46,196 nt of DNA from Phoronis australis (lineage: Eukaryota; Phoronida; Phoronidae). The stretch spans positions 1 to 46,196 of the forward strand of contig NMRA01001140.1 in assembly GCA_002633005.1 (NCBI GenBank), read 5' to 3'. Position 1 is the stretch's first letter; each line of letters starts with the position of its first letter. A program made the translations under genes and the position numbers. Under the pieces are notes generated by a model, which saw nothing but the letters and a program-made list of their open reading frames with translations, ran no database searches and was not told the DNA's origin. This document shows, piece after piece, positions 11,901 through 26,900 of this stretch.

Positions 11901-14900
11901 GTTTTGTAAAGGATAATAAATACATAAAAAACCTTAGTGGGCATAATTTCACATCTTAATTATTTGATTTCTGTTGTTTACTCGTTTGCTATAAACTCCA
12001 TGTAACGTTGAGATACTTTTAGTTAACAATTTGTTTTTCAAACTGATATCACGTATTCGTTGGTTCCTCACCCTTTCCCAAAAAAACTTGAATCTGCCAT
12101 TCACTGAAGAGCAGACGAGAATATTACACTTAGCCGGGAACGACATTTGCAACGTTGGTGGATCACTGATTTGATTTAGTCGCGTTATTTTTTTTTTTTG
12201 GCTTTTGGCTTTCAAACCTGCCGAATCGACTCTCCTATTTTGCAGAAAAACAGGGAAAAGCCAGCTCGCTGGTCCTGCAAGTCAGCGCTCGTTCTAAGTT
12301 CAGATCCAGTCGAGCTTGTGTAGACTCGGTAGAGGGGGTCGTGGATCGTGGTCGAGGGTGTCGTGGGTTATGGGTCGAGGAGGTCGTGAGTCGAGGGGTC
12401 TTGGGTCGAGCGGGTCGTGAGTCGGCGGGGTCGTGGAGTGTGGGTGTATAATTGGAATGCTTAAGGTTTTAAAAGTCATCATTAATTAGTTGCACCAGCC
12501 TTCGAAATGTCAGAAGCAGAGCAACTTGTAAATTCATAAAAACAGCCATGAACAATCGCTATTCAGAGCAAATCCTGGGATCGTAACGACTACGATCCTA
12601 ACTATCTTACGCGTAAATGCGCAACACATCTGTTGTTGACTCTGGGAAAGGATTTGTATATTAAGATGGCACGATGTCGGAATGGAGATGGTATGTACAG
12701 ATGACAGTCATCTGCGGTAGCTGAAAGCTAAGCATTGGCCAGCACTGTTTTAACACACTAGATGCAACATCACAAGCTGTTGCCAATTCAATCACAAGCT
12801 TCCCATTTCAAGGACCGTCCTCCTTACGTGAAGGTATGGCTTTCCCATGTGAAGGTCCGTCTTTTGCATCTGAACTTTTATCCTCCCCATCCACAGTCCA
12901 CACTTCTCGTTGTATAGCCAACATTGCTTAATTTGGTAATGTTTTGAAGTTCAGATATGATTTTTTGAGCACCTTATTTTTGCGGGACCTTGCTTTCTTG
13001 TTTTTGCGAAACCGATTTGGAATAAACTAATAAGTATATGTCATTGCTACCAGATTTCAACCAACATTCTGGTTATGGTTACCAGTATAATTCACGAGTC
13101 ATGATTGGATTCTGGTATGATATACACGGCTTGGCAAACTCTGGAATTTATTAAAACCTTTCAATTTCACAAATGTCGGTCTCGACCACTTACTACTTCC
13201 CAAGCTATAATTTAAAAAATATGGCATGCTCACCACGTTCCACTCAGTCTTCAAGTCTGATTGCTAAATCAGAATGGTCTGTACATTTTTATTCGGCATT
13301 TGGGAGTGAAATTGCCAGGCCAATCTTTGAAGAGACGTACTTTTCAGTTCTAAATATTTTAACTTGTGTATTTGTGTATTCAGGCCTTCAGTAACCTGGG
13401 AGTCTTTGTCGCCTTGACGGGGGTGGAGATATGGTCGGCGGACGATCACATAAATATCACAACCGACGTTGACGAAACACTGAGCGCATTTGTGGTTTAT
13501 AACGCAAAGCAGATCAGACCGTTTTTTAAGAGCGACACTACGCATCTAATAACGTAAAATTTCTTAAATTTACGGTCTTTTAAGCGTTTCGTACTCTACG
13601 CCCAGATATATATTTAATTTTAGCCCATATACTGTTCCCATTCTCGAAAGTCAAAAAGTACCCGAGGTAGGAAACTTGTTGGAGCGGCAAATTAAAATTG
13701 GCTTTAAAATTATATTCTTTCATGTATTGTATCAATTAATAAGTTTGCTAAATGCGCAAGTATTATTTAGACTTTGATTTAAGTGTTGAATGGTTGTAGA
13801 TATACCGTCTACTTAGAGACACGAATCATTCTATAATTTAACAGAATACTGCTTCTTCTCTCATCTGCTTTAATCATGGCTTTCTGGAAACTCACTTACC
13901 GGTACCTCTTATTAAGGATGGCATCAAGTTGTTTCTTGTTAGACATGGCTTCCTGATGCCATGGTTCAATTTTGAATGAACAGAGCTGAACTTGGGGAAT
14001 TGGCAAATTTAAGGTGAAGATAAATCTGTGCCAAAAGAAAGGGCGGTCAGGTGAATTGGAAGAATCTTTATCACGAGCAGGATATATAGATGGGTCTACT
14101 GCAACGTTCTATAGAGTTATCGGTGGACATGGACAATCGCAGGGTATTCCGAGGCCATCAATTATCAGAGGATACTCAGTAGATATATTACTAGAGTTAA
14201 CCTGGTTTAATGTTGTTTCCAGGCGAAAAAATTTCAACAACGTATATGGGAAGGCTTATTTGGGCACAGTTTGCGTGTTCAGTCATTCGGTGGGAGCGAC
14301 CGTGGTAAGTGTTTAGGTATTCAACCGTTCAGTGGGACCAACTGTGGTAAATGTTTTCGTATTCAATTATTTGGTGGGAGTCATCTTGGTGAGTGTTTGC
14401 GTATTCAGTCATTTTATGACAGCAACAGTGGTGAGTGTTTGCGTGTTCAGTGAGTGTTTTGTACTTTCAATCATTCGGATGGGAATGACTGCGGTTAGTG
14501 CGCTTAGTGATCGCGCTTTCAATCATTCGGTTGGAGTGACCGTGGTAAGTGATTGCGTGTTCAATCATTCAGTGGTAGTGATCGTGGTGTTTGCGTATTC
14601 AGTCTTTTGGTAGGAGCAACCATTGTAAGTGCTCGCGCGTTCAATCATTTAGTGTGAGTGACCGTGGTAAGTAAGTGGTTGCGCGTTCAATCATGAGTGG
14701 CCGTGGTAAGTCCTGAACCTCACACTTTAATCCCAAGGGCTCTGCTGGTTGCTCAACATTGAATCTGAACGCACCTTAGAAGACTGTCTTCCTCTCTCAA
14801 GTTGAGCTATTGCATGTTCGTCACAAAACATGCATGGTCTAACGAATTTTCTTTTGTCGTGTCCCACGATTATCTTATTTTAAAGACACTTTGTAGAAAA

Positions 14901-17900
14901 TGAAAACACGGCAAGGATTCCAGATGCTTGGAACCATATAACACATATCCGTTTAATGTTGCATTTTGCCCTCTTTAGGTGGCTATAAACTCAAATCCAG
15001 TTGGACCTTTACCGCTCACAAAATCACTAATCCTAAGAGTAATAGCATTCTGTTTCCCATAACGACAAGAACGTCAAAATTATCATTCATTCAAGAAGGA
15101 AACGCTTCGAAATTCAATGAGGTTGACCAATTCTAAATTTGCCATTTCTAAGACGGCACTTGTACCCATTGCTGGGAACCATATTTAGTGAAAGAAATAG
15201 AATGTTATCACTGCAACGAAAAATATTAGAACAATTTGATGAGAGTGCAAGGCAAAATATAAACTTCGATCTTTACTCAGCTAATCGGGGTTAAATTCAA
15301 CTTTGAATGTGTCGACAGTCTCTAAGTTTTTGATCCACGTTTTCTTTGAAACAACTGTTCGTAATGACGTAATCACGGGCATGACAGCAGATATACAACG
15401 TGGTAGACACGATGAAAGAACATTCCCGAATTGAGCACCACTGAGCGAGGAAGACTACCTGCAAAATATGTCTTTGGTCTGCGAAGGTCTAAGAGGTACG
15501 AGTTCAATAATATGTTTTTTGCCTTACTCTTTGATCATTATTGCTTTCTCAGTTTCTCTATTCGTGTACTGAAAACTTCAAACCATTCCAGGACATTGCA
15601 GAGAACTTAGAACGAACTGCCAAAACGTTAGCCCATGAGCTTGGACACAGTTTGGGATTTGATCACGATAGCCATGCATGCAAATGCCCCCAAGAACGAT
15701 GTCTGATGGCTCCGGAATCATTTGGATCGTAAGCACAAAAGTGGACAAATTTCGTGGTCATCTAATTTTATTGTCGAGTGCTAAGCTAATAGGCCTACAT
15801 CACACTATCGGCCATTATTCTTAAAACGAGGCTACACATGCATCCTTCTCTCCAAGATGGCGGCTGAGCCTATAGACATTGGTGCTGAGCAGGGTTAAAC
15901 AAAATACTCATCAGGAACACTGTTGCGAGTCAAAATGTGTGTATGATAAGGGAAAACAAGCAGAATTTTCTTCTTAGTTGTTCTTAACGGACGAGACGCT
16001 AGGGAAGGTATGAATTCACAAAGTACAACGGGATCCCCGGATGGCCCTTGTTTGAAGGTTCAGTGTCGCGACTTGTTTGTTTGGAATCGAGCGATGTTGT
16101 GTCTTTGATTCGAGTTGATTTTCCTCGATTGCGTGTTTTTTTCGCATCAAGCTTCGCAACATGTGAATTTACTCTCGATTCTTTTCAAGTGATGCCAACT
16201 AAAGAAACGGTAAAATCGTCTAAACACACTGCGGAACTTCCTTAGTGTCCGTGCAATATCCCTCCACATGCTTAAACGTCAACTTAAGCAAATCTTTAAA
16301 CGACTTTGACTAAACGTTTCACCATTGTTTACATTAACAGATTAAGCAGACGCATGTGTAACCTCGTTTTGAAACCCGGTAGTTGGAAGTGCGCGTGCGT
16401 GTGGTATATGAGTATCCGCATCCAAGGCATTGCTTTTTACTACTGTTTGTGCGGGCTGTTTACAAAGCTTTGGTTAACATTGATCTGGGGAGCCTCTTTC
16501 GCCCAGCTTCACCGGAAATGGTACTCATGAATTTGGTCAATGCTTGCACATGCGATGTCACATTTTTGTGGTCAGTCGGTTATCAAAATTAATTCGCCAT
16601 ATCACTCATGTAGCTAATGTTTTGCGTATTTTAAGTATTATCTAGGACAATATTGGCATACTAAATTCAAATAACCTCAGTTTGAAAACGCCACGACTGA
16701 AGCCAGTAATACCCATAAGTTGTATGCTGGTTTTGCGTGACAGTTTTGGAGTGTTCAACCTCAGTTATTACGAGATAAAACAGAAGTTTGAAATATTCAC
16801 CCCTGTCCTATTAGGTAACTTGGCATACATATTCACAGTCTTGAACCAAAGAAAACTGCTGGTAGATATCGCCAATGAGCGTCTAATTGCACCATGCACT
16901 CACGGTGTCGTTCTCTCTCCTCATTCTACTAGCTTTCAAGTCGAGGTGATGCAATAACGTGACCTCCCTGTACACAAAAAGCAAACGTCTGTGCAAGACT
17001 GATTGTATTGACATTTGGTTCCTACAGGGATACTTCGTTTTCGTGGTCTGACTGTTCTTCACTGTACTTAATGTACACCGCTCACTTGGGTAGAGACATC
17101 TGTTTACTGAACGTTCCTGACAGTATCACGTATGATCCAGAATGTGGCAATGGGTTAGTTGAAGATGGGGAACAGTGTGACTGTGGTCTGGTGAAGTTCT
17201 GTAGCAACAAATGCTGCCAGGCTGAGACGTGCAAATTGGTGGAGAATGCTCATTGTGCTACGGGACCATGTTGCGACCTCGACACCTGCTCTGTAAGACT
17301 TTAGCATTACGCTGAATGGCACTTCACTTCAGCGTAACTTAATTTGTTTGGACCTACAAAAACCGCTGTGCGAACCCTTCGAATGCGAAATGGTATATAC
17401 GTTTCTGGTAATAACTAACCTACAGGGTAAACTGAAATGCATGAAAGTGTTCAAGGAACCCTTCGCACACAAATCCTGTCGACATCACGAGTGAGATGCT
17501 CCACTTGCAAACGTTTTGTAATGGCCTATCACTGCAAGTCGAAAGACACGCTGGCTCGGGTGTTTTCCTTTTCTTAAAACTGACACCGAACGTATCGAAC
17601 ATTGTTCCTACGGACTGTGCATAAACCCCCTACATCGACGGATGAGGAAAGGCATGCTATCTAGCCCTAACCTCTCCATGAGCCATTTGATTTTGTATAC
17701 CTGACCCTGTTGCTACAGTGTAGTAAGATCATTACGAGAATACACACCTCGGTTAACAATTCAGAGATGCAGCGACGTTATCCCTGCATGTCAAAAGGAG
17801 CCATGCCATAATTTGCTCTAATATGTACATGTACCTGGAGGGAAAATGCTTGTATGGAAAAAGTATCATTTCCAACAAAAATAACGAGATTCATAGGTCA

Positions 17901-20900
17901 TGTTTAACACCATGCCAGGAAGCAGATTTAATGAAGCAGTTTATGCTAAGTATCTCCATTAACCACAACCTTCCAAGACGCCATTCAAGTAGTTCGACCT
18001 TTTCGAAGCAACGTTATTGAACAATTGTTTCTTCAGAGTCGTCTATAGTCTTGACCTTGAATGATCTGGAAGTAAAACAGGGAAGCCATTTGCAGCTGGA
18101 ATTCTCACGAACCAACCCCAACAGCCATCCTCGTTGTAAATTGTGCTAGCACTCTACGCCATCTTTCTGACGCAGTAGTTGTAAATGGCAATCCATTCGC
18201 TTACGCGAAAGAATAAGTGACAAACTTCGCCCTCTGTTGGAAAAATTTGGTTAGTTCAGGATTGTCAAATCTGAATCGACGAAACACGACTTAGTTGACG
18301 AAACTGATCATAGCGGCGGATGCAGGATATAATAAGTGGGAGGCCACATTTTATCTCATAGACAATCGCGCCAAAGCGTAATTATAGAGGTGCGTAGCTT
18401 CAAATGGGGCGATGTCGGGTAGGGGGTCTCCCCCTTCAGCCCAGGGGAAAATTTTGTTTTTGCCCTCTGAAAACAAGCATTTTCCTTAAATTCTGAAGTA
18501 CTATCAGCCCTCGACGTCTCTACTGTGGCCAGGTGAAATAAATAAGAAAATTTGTAAACTTGCAAGGATTCAAACTTGCAACCTATTAATTAGGGCACGC
18601 GTGCTCTTCCACTGCGCCAACTTTCAACTACAACACTATGCTAGGAGGCACATTTGTTTATGGCAAACAGCGTTCGCGCGTGAACCTGCTTCTGTCGGTA
18701 ATGTTTATTTCACGATTTATATTTTTTGCAACCAGTTCGTAGCAAAATGTTTGTGTTTAAAACAGTCTATTTATATTTTGTGCAACCAGTTCGTAGCAAA
18801 ATGTTTGTGTTTAAATAGTCTGCAGTTGCCCAAAAGAGCAAATCCATTTCTTTTGTTTTGGCATTAACCACGCGCTTTCTTTACAAATCGTCTCAATTTG
18901 ATTATTTGACAAAGAGAGAGTTGTGAATTTGTGAGTTATTCAGTAAGGTTTCGATTAAATTGTAAATGTTAGCAGCAGCATTTGCTTTTACAAGGTCACT
19001 CAACTTCTTGTTACGCTGTGGAGAATGCGACAAAAACGAGGTGGTAGTGCGTAGTTACCATTACGATTGTGTCGTATGTATGAATTGATCTGAGCCCCAC
19101 CTCGCCCCCCCCCGCTTTCCCCCACACGCACACACAAACTAAATCTCCACACATTGTCAAATCTTTTTTCAGTCGTATAATGTTCATTGCAATTAACAAA
19201 TTCAAGATTTCCCCACGGTTTTGGCGCTTTATTTTTGCGGCTACCAAAGGGGTCCCTGCCCCTCCTAAATCCGCCTATGCATCAGTTGACATTGCATCAA
19301 CGAACCGCAGTTGAAGTGACAGAACAAAATCCACTGAACTGGTTGAATATGCAAAAACGAAACATAATCAATTTTATAAAGCACCATAATTGAATTTAGG
19401 AAACAGCATTATGTATGCGATAAATGATAAAAATGGATAAAATGAAATTGTTAAGTTGACATCGGATTCACGAAATGGCACAAAATATACGAAATGAAGC
19501 AGTTGAGTTGACGTCGGATTCACAAAATACCATTGGATTTGCAGCATTATAAGATTGAGTTCATTTCCTTGCTTTGACTGTCCAATAGTTATTTTGGCAC
19601 CAAATGCTTACAAATGGATAATCGCACGTTGAATAATTGTCCCTTTTAGATAACAGCTGGATCAGTTTGCCGAGTGTCAAGAGGATTCTGCGACACTCCC
19701 GAATACTGTACAGGAGAAACTGAATTCTGTCCAGCCGATCTTCACAAGCCGAACGGGACAAGGTGCTCGTTTCAAGGAGAAAATGTAGGTCATTATTTTT
19801 GCAGTTTACGCACCAGCATCAGCGGAGACGGCAGCGGCAGCAACACCACCAACACGTACCGCAGTGATTGTAGCAGCATCAGCGGAAGCGGCGGCGGCAG
19901 CAGCACCAGCCTTATAATCAACGTTGATAGATATCTTGGTTATGCACCCTTGGATAAGTTCAGTTCGTGCATGTTTAACTTTAGTACCGCTGTGTTTTCA
20001 GTCCTACTGCTACAATGGAAAGTGTAACACTGTCAAAGGTGCCTGTCAGCAGATCTATGGTCCAGCGTCAGTTGCGTGTCACGAGAACTTTCAACTGAAT
20101 GCCCTCGGCGGCCATTTTGGCGATTGTGGTCATGATTTTCTGGAGGACACTGTGACTGCGTGCCATCTAGAGTAAGTCGAGGAAAAGCGATGTCAATAAA
20201 GTCATGTTGGGAACGCAGAACTAAGCGCCCATTTCATAAAAGAGCATGGCAGTTCTTGGCCAGATGGTCAGTAGAAAGTCGAATAGTAAAAACAACAATC
20301 AATGTCATCATCAGAATTGTAGTCAGTACGCAAATGGGATAAATATGTACATAGGTGAGAAAAGCAATTGGTTGTTTAATATCACAGTTTGTGCACCCTA
20401 AACTCCTGATGATGTTATTGAGTATTATTGAAACGTGGATGCGAAGCACAGCATCTTTTCTACTATTTAACTTTTTACACAGGAACTACCTTAATACTTC
20501 ATTCAGGAATTGTTTTTTTCATACGCAAAAAGTCATCTCATGATTACTAAGTGGGTCTCTAAGTGAAACCGAAGTCGTTTTGTGGCTTTTTGTGAAACAC
20601 AACAATGAATTCCAGTGATTTAGGTTTGTTTTGAGTTGACAAATGAGGCCGTATGATGCTAAAGCAAGAACTATACTGTTCTGAGTCAACTATGGCATGG
20701 GTTTGCAGAATTAGGAAGCAGACGTCCCTAAAATTAAAATTCTAAAACGGTTTCACAATGCATGCAACGCGGGGTAAACTTTGGAGGTAATTCTAGTAAA
20801 CTTTTGGAAAAAAATTACCTCTACGATTTAACAGATCAAGCAAAGGGTTTCTTCAAATAGTCACGTTTTTGATCAGCTTTTCCTTTTTGGATGGTTTGAG

Positions 20901-23900
20901 GCCTAAACCATGTAATGCTTCTTGCCCTAAAATTATTCCCATCTATTCCGTTAATGGGGGTTGCCTCTACCAGTAAAACCTCGTAGGTCTTCCCTTGAAC
21001 ACTGAGATCTTTTGACACATTTCATCATCTATTACAATGAAGTAATAACACAACGATGTCTAACAGTATTATGACACTACAACAGACACTTTGCGTATTG
21101 TGTTATTCATAGAAATGTTGGCTGTGGTCGGCTCCACTGTTACTTGGGTAATCCAGAAGATATCACGTGGTTGGACGACGGTCTCCATAACACCAGTTAC
21201 CACCAAAGTGCGACGTCCCCAGCCCAGTGCGCAAAGACCGTGTTTTACTATGGCGAGGGTAGAAACTTCGACCGAGGCATGGCACCAGATGGCACAGTGT
21301 GTGGGGATGGCAAGGTGGGAATGTTCTGTAGGATAGCTACAAAATGGTTTGGCTGATCTGTATACATGTATTGTGTTTAACTGCAAGCGTCTAGGGCCGC
21401 CTAACGCCAGCGATATTCACTAACGTGGATTTCTGGGTAAAACGTTTGTTAGATGTTTTGAGGGAAATCGGACTATATCTGAACAGCATTTATTCATCCA
21501 ATGGATTTTTATGCGCCATCGTCTTCAACCCCACTGCGAACCATATTACTGTATCTAATTTGTGGCGTACTGCGAAAGTGTTGAGATGACACGAACTATT
21601 AGTTTATGATCAGCTGACGGCACCAGCTTGGAATATGATCACCAAGGCAGGGCTTTGTGTCTCATAATAAAATAGCATCAACATGCAACAGATTTGAGAT
21701 GATTTACAACTTATTAAGTTAGGCCCAGTTGCATAAAAGTTATACGTTGCATAACAACAATGACGTTGCATTATCACTCGCCACGTCGTTATTGTTCAAC
21801 AATGCACCAGACGTCATGCAACAATCAAACTTATGCAGCGTACTAGGGTAAATGAACTATCGGTTACAAAAACGTGACCTTTGTTTTTAGCCTACCAGAT
21901 TCTATGTACACTTTTGGTTGCAGATTTGTCTGAGGCAGGAATGCAAATCTTTAGAGGATGTTGTCACGTGCGGAGATAACTGCAATCGTCGTGCGGTTTG
22001 TTTTTGTTATGATACAGTTAGCTGCTTTATGAGAAAAACGCTTCCAATATACGTATTACTTTGGGTTATTTTTCGTTGGCAGAGCGAATTACCGGATTAT
22101 TAACGTGTTCACAAGAAAATAAATTCGCATAAAAATACCCTCTCCCTTGCCTGATCCTTGCACGCGTGAACATAATTCTGGCCTGTGTTTACATGTTTAA
22201 AATACATCCAGGGTGCATCAGGGACGTGCATGAATGGTAAACTCGATGCAGGTGAAGAATGCGACTGTGGTTTACCGAACAAATGTACGAACAAGTGCTG
22301 CCATCCGTATACCTGCCGGCTGGTGAAGGGCGCTAGCTGCGCCCATGGTGGATGCTGTAACAATGACACGTGTCAGGTAAATAGCTCGTGTGAAGGTTTC
22401 CGAAATTAGCAAAAACACACAATCTTCACTCTATCGAATAATCTCATGTATAGGCAAGTGAGACAACTATCCACCTACATGTGTAGCTTCACTTCTCATA
22501 AGCAGCGTTTCCAGAGTGCTGGGATGGAGCGTGTGAAACAAAACTCGTTTTCCCTTAAAACGAGACGACACAATACAGTTACTGAGTACTGAAACTTCGC
22601 CTTCGTCGTATTCTGCCGCCCCCACACCATCAAAATCCCTGTACTTAAGTTCTAAAGCACCCAATCGACACAACCATTTATCCTCATTCCGTCATCACCA
22701 CTTTTGCCTCTGCTCTTTCCGATTGCCATAGGAGTACATTTGTTCTGCTGTTTACGGGCAAACTATACAGAGCTGGAACTTGCATCACTTTAAGTTTATG
22801 TTTTCCGAAACATAGTTTTTTAAAATTTCGTTCCAGATTGGCTGCAGGACTTTGTAGTGCCAAATGCAACCTAAACCTTACTTTCATATATAATCATGAT
22901 ATGATTGCAAAAATACACACTAATTAAATATTTCGTCACCAGTCGAACACGAAAATTACCATCCAGTAAAACCAGTTACAAGAGACCAGACATTTGAATC
23001 AGCTTGCTGGTCAATTTGAAGAAGGTCCCGCGACCTGGTGACTTTACAACAAACTGTGTTGATTATGGCCTTTTCTCACATCTGGGATTGTTTTATAAGT
23101 TGTGTCTGCCCTCCCAAGTGTATATTTGACAGAATTAGTTTGATGGGGGTAATGGAGGGGAAAGGAATAATTACGCGGACTTTCTGCCAAGATTGGGAAG
23201 GATATAACTAAAGGGGGTTGTCATATTTGGGTCGTTTTGGAAGGCAGGGAAGAAAATGTCGATAACAAGGGACCTTGAAGAAGCTGCCAGTTAAGGTGAA
23301 AACTTGCTGTGTAAGATCTATTTATGTCACGTTTTCTGGGAAGCATGATTAAATGTCCATTTAAGCTATCTGACACCTATTAAAGGAAAACTCCAACAGA
23401 AATGACCCGATTAGAGCCTCAAGACTTAATCTGCTCAGTAAACGTCTTCAATTTGGCTGAATCGGGGTGGGGGTTGTCCTGCGGCTCTCTACTAATACAC
23501 ATATGCATGTTTCGACCAAAGTTGTGGCATGACTATAGCGAGGGCATACGTAAAACGTCGGTTATTTACCTAATCGCAACTGATTTTGGGCTTGAAAAAC
23601 CAGATCGGTTCAGCTCCAACAGCGTGTTCCACAAGAATTACAACACCTGAAAATACGATCACTATATTGGACCAAAGACTTCAAAAACCTTGAACAAAGT
23701 CTATTGAAAATGATTCCAAAGTATAATTGTCTACCTTTTACGACTTTCAGAAGTGCAGCAGGCTACCTGAAAAACGAGCAAAAAGTCAGATCATCAAATT
23801 TTGTCCAAAGCCAACATTTGATTACGATTACTACGCACTGGGAGATGGTGCATTTAGACTGCCAAATTTTATTCATTACACACACCAGATGAAAAGTGGC

Positions 23901-26900
23901 AGTGGACCAGCAGATTTTTTTTTACAAATATAACTTCCTGCTTGCGAGCAGTAAAGGTTTAAGAAAAGCCACGACTGATCGAAAAAATCGTTCATGGGGT
24001 AAACAGCTGACAATCTGTCACTCGCAACAGATTCAGAAATGAGGCAAATGGCATTCATAGAATTTAAAAGGAAGAAGAAAGCTTAAAATGCCCAGCCAAC
24101 CAAGCAGGCACCAACTTTTAACTGGATCTAAATTCACCAGTGGCTTAAAAATCTTTTGTGTGCCCCAAACTGTGCTCAAAATTGAGCTTTACTGCGCATG
24201 TGCATATTGCAGTGTTATGGCCAATCCTCCAATTTGAAGATCACATTACTTGCAATATGACTGAAGTGCGACGTGCACTGTTCGAGCTTATACGAGGTAT
24301 TCTGAATTGTTATTGGGGTATGGGGCGGGCGGATATGAGACATCGGCTCTTCTTTTCAGCGGCCCTACTGTGATGCAATCGAGCTAACATACATGTACAA
24401 GCTCTAACAGTTTGAAACAAAATTAAGGAGCTTCTAAAATCTGCTGTTTGAATTATTTTAGTACAAAGACCAAGGTGCAATGTGCAGACCCGCTACAGGT
24501 GTATGCGACCTAGCGGAATATTGTAGCGGACGATCTAGTGCCTGTCCCGAGGATCGTTACAAAATGAATGGTATTGTCTGTGTTGAGAACGTGGTATGTG
24601 AATCTTTAACGTAATGAAGAAAATGTCTTCTCTTTACCGTATGGAATTGTTTTTTGATGGATAAGAAATTCTTGTAACAATAATCCATTTAAACAGGGCC
24701 GTTTGCACAATCGCGTGATTGATCGAGCAAATTTGGAATTATGCATATGATTTTATATTCCAACTTCAGATAAAATATCTCAACCAGGAATAGCCAATTT
24801 CATAAAATATGTCAATTCAAGAACGATATCTACTTACCTAAGATGGGTGCAGCTAATACATACCACGAAATTTCCGTTCTAGCGTGTGCGTTTGATATTG
24901 ACGTGCAGCCACGATAGCCTGCTTGAAACTTTCTGCTTTTTGTTTAAATTATAAGAATCCACTGATCTATGCTCAGGAATACCTACGCTTCGGTTTACGT
25001 AATGTTTACTAAACGGCTGGTGACGGTGGGCGCACTTTGATATCTAATCGTTATTCTGTCCAGGCTTTTTGCTTCAACGGCGAATGCAACACAAATGTGG
25101 AACGTTGTCAGTTTCTCTGGGGGTCGTCGGCGTCGGTTGCAAATAGGTGCTTCGTTAGAAACAGGAATGGCGACGCCACGGGCGACTGTGGGCATGACTC
25201 AAGGAGAAACTCTTTTATCCCATGTTCTTCTCAGTATGTAACGGTTGCATTGTGGATGTTTTGCTTTGTTATATGTCTTGAATAGACTATGAAGTTTAAA
25301 AGGTATTTTGTACCTTTCGTCAAAAATAAGTTGATCAGCATCACCATGTTTTCACTGATGCATTTTTGTGGACCAACTGATTTCCAGCAAGGATAATGCT
25401 TTTGGTTTTACATGTGTGTTTATACCTAGCCGTCTTCATATTAACCAGTGAGACTTGGATATTTGTTCCAAAGTTACATTTAAAGCAATTTTTCCCAGAT
25501 GCCACACTTTCACAAAGGAATTGTGTCGTCTGCTTATCATGCGTTGATTTCGTGCTTGGATCCTCTAAAGCCTCTGATTGGTTCATAGTTCCTAATAAGA
25601 TTCAGAGAACTGTGTGCAGACATCATAGTGGATCTCATCTAATTTGAAAATGAACTTTCTTCAAGTCGAGAAATACAACATGGCTGATGGCATTCTCATA
25701 ACATTGGTTTCGGCAAAGTCGTTTGGCCCTATTAAATAAAGGTGTTACTATTTTGACATATTCTGTTTTAGGTATTAATTGATAGTCAGAACAGAACCGA
25801 AAACTAATACAGCAATAACAATATTTCATTTTTATAATGTTTGCCACGTGACCATTTCTAAATCTGTGTTTGTTTAATTATAATCCAAAAAGGTTCATAA
25901 AATACATAGCTTACATGTCGTCGTCGCAGGTGTCTTGTTGTTCACATTGCCTGTAAAAGATGGTCAAACAAACCCGTAGGAAGGAAAAACGTTATTGGGT
26001 GAAGCGCTTCGCCAAACTATCCCCCTCTTCTTATAGCCACATCTTCTACCCCCTCCTCCCTCTTCCCCCAGGGCCAGCGCACTGACGGTAGTTGAGAGCT
26101 GCCTTAAGTAATGTAGCTGAGATCATAGCAGTGTGAAATTCAATAAACTAGGCTAGCTACTGGTCAGCTCAGCTATGATTCACGCGAGCGGGCAGCTTAT
26201 CTCGTATCTGACCGTCTGCTGTGGCTCCAAGGTCCGGATTTGTTATGATAAATTTTCGTGAAAAATTACTTTATTATGGTGATTCTTTGATGGAATTGTT
26301 TTTAAAAACGTGACGTCCCAAAGTTCCTGGTATAGTGCCTTTGAGGCTGTTTCAATACCCTTGTTGAAACACCGCCTTCCGTCATTGTAATAAGCACATG
26401 AATGGCAAGTAAACGATTCAGTTTTGGAGAACAAAAATTCATTGCGCAGTACCACTGAAAACTAAAACATCAAGGAAGTGCAAAGACAACTTTTCCAAGT
26501 TAATAAGCAATGAATTTAATTTGGTTCATAAAAGGACTTCTTTTTCGATAAACGTTTAATGAATTTATACCACTAATCTAGTTCCAATGTCAATAAACAA
26601 GATATTGTCATTTGCATTGTGAGGACATTTTTTGGGACACTTTGTAGAGCTGTGTGACATTCATCAATATTCTTGAGACTTATTTCAGACAGACAAAAAT
26701 CGTTTAGTTTACTTTGCTTTTTGGTGACCTGATGATAGATGGACTTTTCCCAATGTCAGCCTGAAACTAAGTTCAGTGAGGTATCGTCATTTCTTACAAG
26801 ATTAGCTTTTAATTGACAAAACATTATCAACCAATCAGTCGATTTTCGTAGATACATAACATCTAAATCAGAAATCAACAATCGATTCCATGAGCAATAC

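Larger units (their letters stand above)
10919..13383 (+). other. Intron containing LINE and transposon copies
   Basis: Apart from the LINE tail and octamer-end element, there is a locally GC-rich patch at 11300-11420 with no recognised product. 12450-13383 shows no exon or repeat I can identify. Confidence 0.4.
17293..19649 (+). other. Intron with TIR element
   Basis: 17293-18308 shows no exon. 18309-19279 is a transposon listed separately. 19280-19649 is AT-rich, with two similar phrases (GTTGACATCGGATTCACGAAAT at 19455 and GTTGACGTCGGATTCACAAAAT at 19508) forming a short direct repeat. Confidence 0.5.

Noticed and set aside
18561-18625. Functional tRNA gene
   Set aside because: A and B boxes match but the acceptor stem and anticodon arm do not, and the sequence recurs in degraded form in a second transposon copy.
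19785-20001. Ser/Gly-rich coding extension of disintegrin 1
   Set aside because: The open frame is low-complexity trinucleotide sequence between a good donor and a good acceptor; splicing gives the canonical domain join.
25396-25647. Open frame starting with a hydrophobic leader
   Set aside because: It overlaps no recognisable domain, and nothing links it to an upstream promoter or downstream exon.
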